16,491 nucleotides of DNA from an uncultured Oscillospiraceae bacterium. Lineage in GTDB: Bacteria > Bacillota > Clostridia > Oscillospirales > Ruminococcaceae. The translations under genes and the position numbers were made by a program. Below, in pieces: positions 14,035 through 16,491 of the stretch (position 1 is the stretch's first letter; the number at the start of each line of letters is the position of its first letter). The stretch covers positions 1 through 16,491 of the forward strand of contig CAKSJL010000037.1 of NCBI GenBank assembly GCA_934463345.1, written 5' to 3'. The notes under the pieces are model-generated. The model made no database searches. It worked only from the letters and a program-made list of their open reading frames with translations, and had not been told where the DNA came from.

Positions 14035-14412
14035 TTATTTTTCATTTCCGCCGAAAATATCAGACAACGAATTTGTAAAATGCTCTCTGACGCTTCCCGA
14101 AAGACAGATCAGCACAGCGCATATAACGTCAATTACACCCTCTATCAGGTAAATCAGATTAGAGCCTATATGGCTTATGTTGTTTCCGAGATTGGCAAGT
14201 ACAATAATGACTGCAATTGCTGCAACGACATAGTTCATATACTTAACGCCGCTGTAAAGCAGTACAGCAAGTATAGCCGCCGTAACAAGACCCATTATGC
14301 CGAATCCGCCGTCATTTAAAAGCGAAAGCAGCATATTGAGTATTTCCTTGCCTATAAAATAGATTCCCACAAAAAGCGCAATAGTACGTCCCTGCTCGTT
14401 GTTTGTTTTCAT
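14035..14412 (-). CDS. Small membrane protein of unknown function
   Basis: 125 residues with about four hydrophobic segments (roughly 11-30, 36-55, 58-76, 86-105), a short basic N-terminus and a polar C-terminal tail (REHFTNSLSDIFGGNEK). I recognise no family or catalytic motif. The ATG at 14412 is preceded by AAGGAG eight nt upstream, overlapping the rsfS stop; a GTG at 14421 is in frame but lies inside the ribosome binding site. It is tightly packed between rsfS and leuS and so is cotranscribed with them, but this position gives no functional clue beyond possible coupling to growth. Not a shadow ORF: the opposite strand is poor in long frames and spacing is operon-like. Confidence 0.75.
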   Translation of the reverse strand: MKTNNEQGRTIALFVGIYFIGKEILNMLLSLLNDGGFGIMGLVTAAILAVLLYSGVKYMNYVVAAIAVIIVLANLGNNISHIGSNLIYLIEGVIDVICAVLICLSGSVREHFTNSLSDIFGGNEK

Positions 14413-14424
14413 AAAAAACACTCC

Positions 14425-14778
14425 TTAGTCAAGATATTCACTGATGTCGATCATTTCACCGTCAGACCAGAGTCTTTCAAGCTGATAATAATCTCTCGTT
14501 TCCTTATAAAATACATGCACAACTATGTCGCCATAGTCAAGAATCACCCAGTTTGAGCCGTTATAGCCTTCGGTACGGTTAGGCTCAATTCCCTCCTGTG
14601 AAAGCTGATATTCAACCTCCTCCGCAAGAGTTCTGGCATGAGTTGTACTTGTACCGTTTGCAATTACAAAATAATCCGCAAGAATTGTCAGATTTGTAAT
14701 TTTTATTGCTGTTACATCCTCGGCTTTTTTGGAGTCGAGTGTCCTGATAATTTTCTTTAATACTTCATTCTGAGTCAT
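14425..14778 (-). CDS. rsfS: Ribosomal silencing factor RsfS (Iojap/YbeB)
   Basis: 117 residues, the family length. RsfS binds uL14 on the large subunit and blocks subunit joining when nutrients are short. Characteristic text: ADYFVIANGTSTTHARTLAEE near 34, EPNRTEGYNGSNWVILDYGD near 71, VVHVFYKETRDYYQLERLWSD near 92. Start ATG 14778 with AAAGGAG upstream. It follows the LCP gene by 23 nt. The order yqeK - (lcp) - rsfS is conserved in Firmicutes. Confidence 0.96.
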   Translation of the reverse strand: MTQNEVLKKIIRTLDSKKAEDVTAIKITNLTILADYFVIANGTSTTHARTLAEEVEYQLSQEGIEPNRTEGYNGSNWVILDYGDIVVHVFYKETRDYYQLERLWSDGEMIDISEYLD

Positions 14779-14801
14779 ACATTCTCTCCTTTTCTGGTTT
14801 A

Positions 14802-16169
14802 TCAGTAGCCGTAATTATCATCTCCGCCGTAGTAGCCGCCGTCATCGTAATAATCATCATAGCCTGTACTGCTGCTCTCATCAGGATACGAGCTGTCTAT
14901 TTCCTCCGTTGCAGGCTCTGTAACCTTTTTGCTTTCGCCCGGTGTTGCCCCGTCAGCAATTTCCTGTAGTGTATCCTCCGTATCGTCGTATATATCAGTT
15001 GTCTGATAGTCAGACTCAATTATTTCCGTAATAGGAAGATCGTCATAGCTAAGCTCCGGCTGATACGGTCTGAAATACTCATTTATAATATCCACAGTTG
15101 CGTCTTTGTGGATCGACCATACCGAATAGCCGTTGTAATCGTCAACAGCCTCACCGGGAACCATCTGAACTGTTACATCGTCAAGATCAACGTTGCTTCC
15201 GAAATCTGAAAGGATGCTCATTTCCTGGAGCGTCAGGTCTGTACCAATATAGCCCTTGTTGTAGACCTCTGTAAGGAATTTTGTAAGCTGTATCGTTCCC
15301 ATATCAAGCGCTTTTTCCATAGCAGCCGCAAGGAACAGTCTCTGTGCCTTTACACGTCCGATATCGCCTTCGATATATCCCTTTCTTGCTCGGACAAAAA
15401 GCTCAGCCTGAGTACCATCAAGAACCTGTTCACCAGCATAGAGGATCTTGTCATACGAATAGTATACATCCTCCGGCAGATTTATAGGAATTCCTCCTAT
15501 AAGATCAACCATGTCAACGATATCGTCGCAGCCTGTCGTAATATAGCGGTCGATCGGGATTCCGAAGGTATCTCTTACAACGTCAACTATTCTCTGAATA
15601 GGGATCAGATTTTCATCTCCCATAGAGTATACACTGTTTATCTTTCCATTTTCACAGCTTGTAAAATCAGGTACGAAACTGTCACGAGGAATCTGGAGAA
15701 TGTTGATTTTGTCATTTACAATATCAAACAAAAACAGCATTATAACGTCCGAATTGGAACGATCCTCGTCAAAACCAAGACAAAGAACGGTAAACTGTCC
15801 TTCTATTATCTGATCGTTTGTAAAGTCACGCTTGTCATCGACCTCAGCTGCCTCACTTTTCAATTCATAGCTGTTGGTATCCTTTGAAAGCTCGCCTTCC
15901 TTTTCGACCATCGGCTGCCTTGACTTCACCCAGTTTAAGATGGATACATATTCTGTATATGTATTTCCGCTCTTATCAGTTTTGGATATGGCGATTATAG
16001 GAATATTCAGCACCATAACAGCAATTATTATAACTCCAACTATAATAGAAATTGTTATAATTATTTTTTCCTGTAAGGTGGAGTTTTTATTTTTTCTCCT
16101 GGTGTTTTCGCTCTGAGAACCGGAATCTGACTTTTTGCCTCTCCTGGCGGAAGTTTTCTTTTTAGCCAT
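14802..16169 (-). CDS. LCP-family (LytR-CpsA-Psr) wall polymer transferase
   Basis: 455 residues. Lys/Arg/Ser-rich cytoplasmic N-terminus (1-34), one membrane segment about 36-60, then the extracellular LCP domain about 125-290, with LGFDEDRSNSDVIMLFLFD (Asp141), LQIPRDSFVPDF (Arg162, Asp163) and LFVRARKGYIEGDIGRVKAQR near 257. LCP enzymes transfer undecaprenyl-linked polymers (teichoic acids, capsule) to peptidoglycan. The C-terminal 70 residues are low-complexity and acidic, rich in Glu/Asp/Ser/Thr, ending in a Tyr/Gly/Asp-rich run (DDYYDDGGYYGGDDNYGY). Its ATG overlaps the yqeK stop (TAATG) with AAGGAG upstream. A wall-polymer enzyme in the same window as the dlt-like cassette is suggestive but they are 10 kb apart and not cotranscribed. 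Confidence 0.93.
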   Translation of the reverse strand: MAKKKTSARRGKKSDSGSQSENTRRKNKNSTLQEKIIITISIIVGVIIIAVMVLNIPIIAISKTDKSGNTYTEYVSILNWVKSRQPMVEKEGELSKDTNSYELKSEAAEVDDKRDFTNDQIIEGQFTVLCLGFDEDRSNSDVIMLFLFDIVNDKINILQIPRDSFVPDFTSCENGKINSVYSMGDENLIPIQRIVDVVRDTFGIPIDRYITTGCDDIVDMVDLIGGIPINLPEDVYYSYDKILYAGEQVLDGTQAELFVRARKGYIEGDIGRVKAQRLFLAAAMEKALDMGTIQLTKFLTEVYNKGYIGTDLTLQEMSILSDFGSNVDLDDVTVQMVPGEAVDDYNGYSVWSIHKDATVDIINEYFRPYQPELSYDDLPITEIIESDYQTTDIYDDTEDTLQEIADGATPGESKKVTEPATEEIDSSYPDESSSTGYDDYYDDGGYYGGDDNYGY

Positions 16170-16491
16170 TATTTCTTCTCCTTATTTTTCTTCTGTACAA
16201 GATAAAGATAATTGTACTGATTATATGCGTCTATTGAGCAAGACGGAATATAACCGTGTTTTTTTACAACACTCATGACTGAAAAGCTTACTGCCTCATA
16301 CATGGCCTTATCAAAATCATGATACGCAAGCTTTCTCATTTTGTCAACGTCCTTATAATCCCTGTCCTTTGAAATAAGATCGGCAAGATAAACTATTTCC
16401 TCAAGCTTAGACATCCCGGCCCTGCCGACCGTATGATATCTTACAGCATTTATTATGTCCCTGTCAGTTACCCCGAGCTGCTCCCTTATGT
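16169..16491 (-). CDS. yqeK: YqeK-type HD-domain Ap4A hydrolase (partial, 5' end outside window)
   Basis: The frame is open to the window edge: upstream of the internal Met at 16414 it continues as REQLGVTDRDIINAVRYHT, VGRAG, then MSKLEEIVYLADLISKDRDY. RYHTxGRAGMSxLExIVxLAD is the signature of the C-terminal half of YqeK, a symmetrical diadenosine tetraphosphate hydrolase with an HD metal site; the HD-domain start is outside the window. The end is basic (YLVQKKNKEKK). Its stop overlaps the LCP start. In Firmicutes yqeK normally follows nadD and precedes rsfS, consistent with the order here. Confidence 0.92.
   Translation of the reverse strand, partial: IREQLGVTDRDIINAVRYHTVGRAGMSKLEEIVYLADLISKDRDYKDVDKMRKLAYHDFDKAMYEAVSFSVMSVVKKHGYIPSCSIDAYNQYNYLYLVQKKNKEKK

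Noticed and set aside
1..16491. CRISPR arrays, tRNA/rRNA genes, insertion sequences or attachment sites
   Set aside because: No regularly spaced direct repeats, no cloverleaf-like sequence in the intergenic gaps, no transposase or integrase frame.

Overview
The window looks like a Clostridia chromosome, most probably a Ruminococcus-like member of the Oscillospiraceae. The evidence is moderate-to-low GC, strong AGGAGG-type ribosome binding sites, and the Firmicutes gene orders yqeK-lcp-rsfS...leuS and aroQ-M24 peptidase-efp. Species cannot be told from sequence reading alone. Every gene I can support is on the minus strand, so transcription runs from high to low coordinates; the plus-strand ORFs are shadows.

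Right-hand half (16491 down to about 11000): the 3' part of yqeK (cut by the window edge), an LCP-family wall-polymer transferase, rsfS, a small unrecognised membrane protein and leuS form one tight operon. Next comes rpsU with its own near-consensus promoter, a 150-nt leader carrying a perfect palindrome, and a GAAA-loop terminator.

Middle (about 11000 to 6700): a YqeG-type HAD phosphatase, an endonuclease IV-like TIM barrel, aroQ and an M24 peptidase form a tight operon. The gene for elongation factor P follows with its own promoter and leader hairpin, then a CD1247-type acidic zinc-ribbon protein that ends in a GU-rich terminator.

Accessory left part (6700 to 1): first, a flavodoxin-fold oxidoreductase interrupted by an in-frame TGA and run together, without a stop, with a TcmP/LCMT-like methyltransferase that has its own internal Shine-Dalgarno. 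Then a 380-base gene-free stretch with strong inverted repeats and a promoter. Finally a dlt-like operon: adenylation enzyme, fold-III PLP decarboxylase, carrier protein, MBOAT acyltransferase and the first codons of one more gene.

The dlt-like operon is the most interesting part. It has the DltA/DltC/DltB logic for moving an activated amino acid across the membrane, but with an inserted PLP decarboxylase. That suggests a modified amino acid (for example an omega-amino acid) rather than D-alanine is put on a surface or exported acceptor. The substrate and acceptor are inference.
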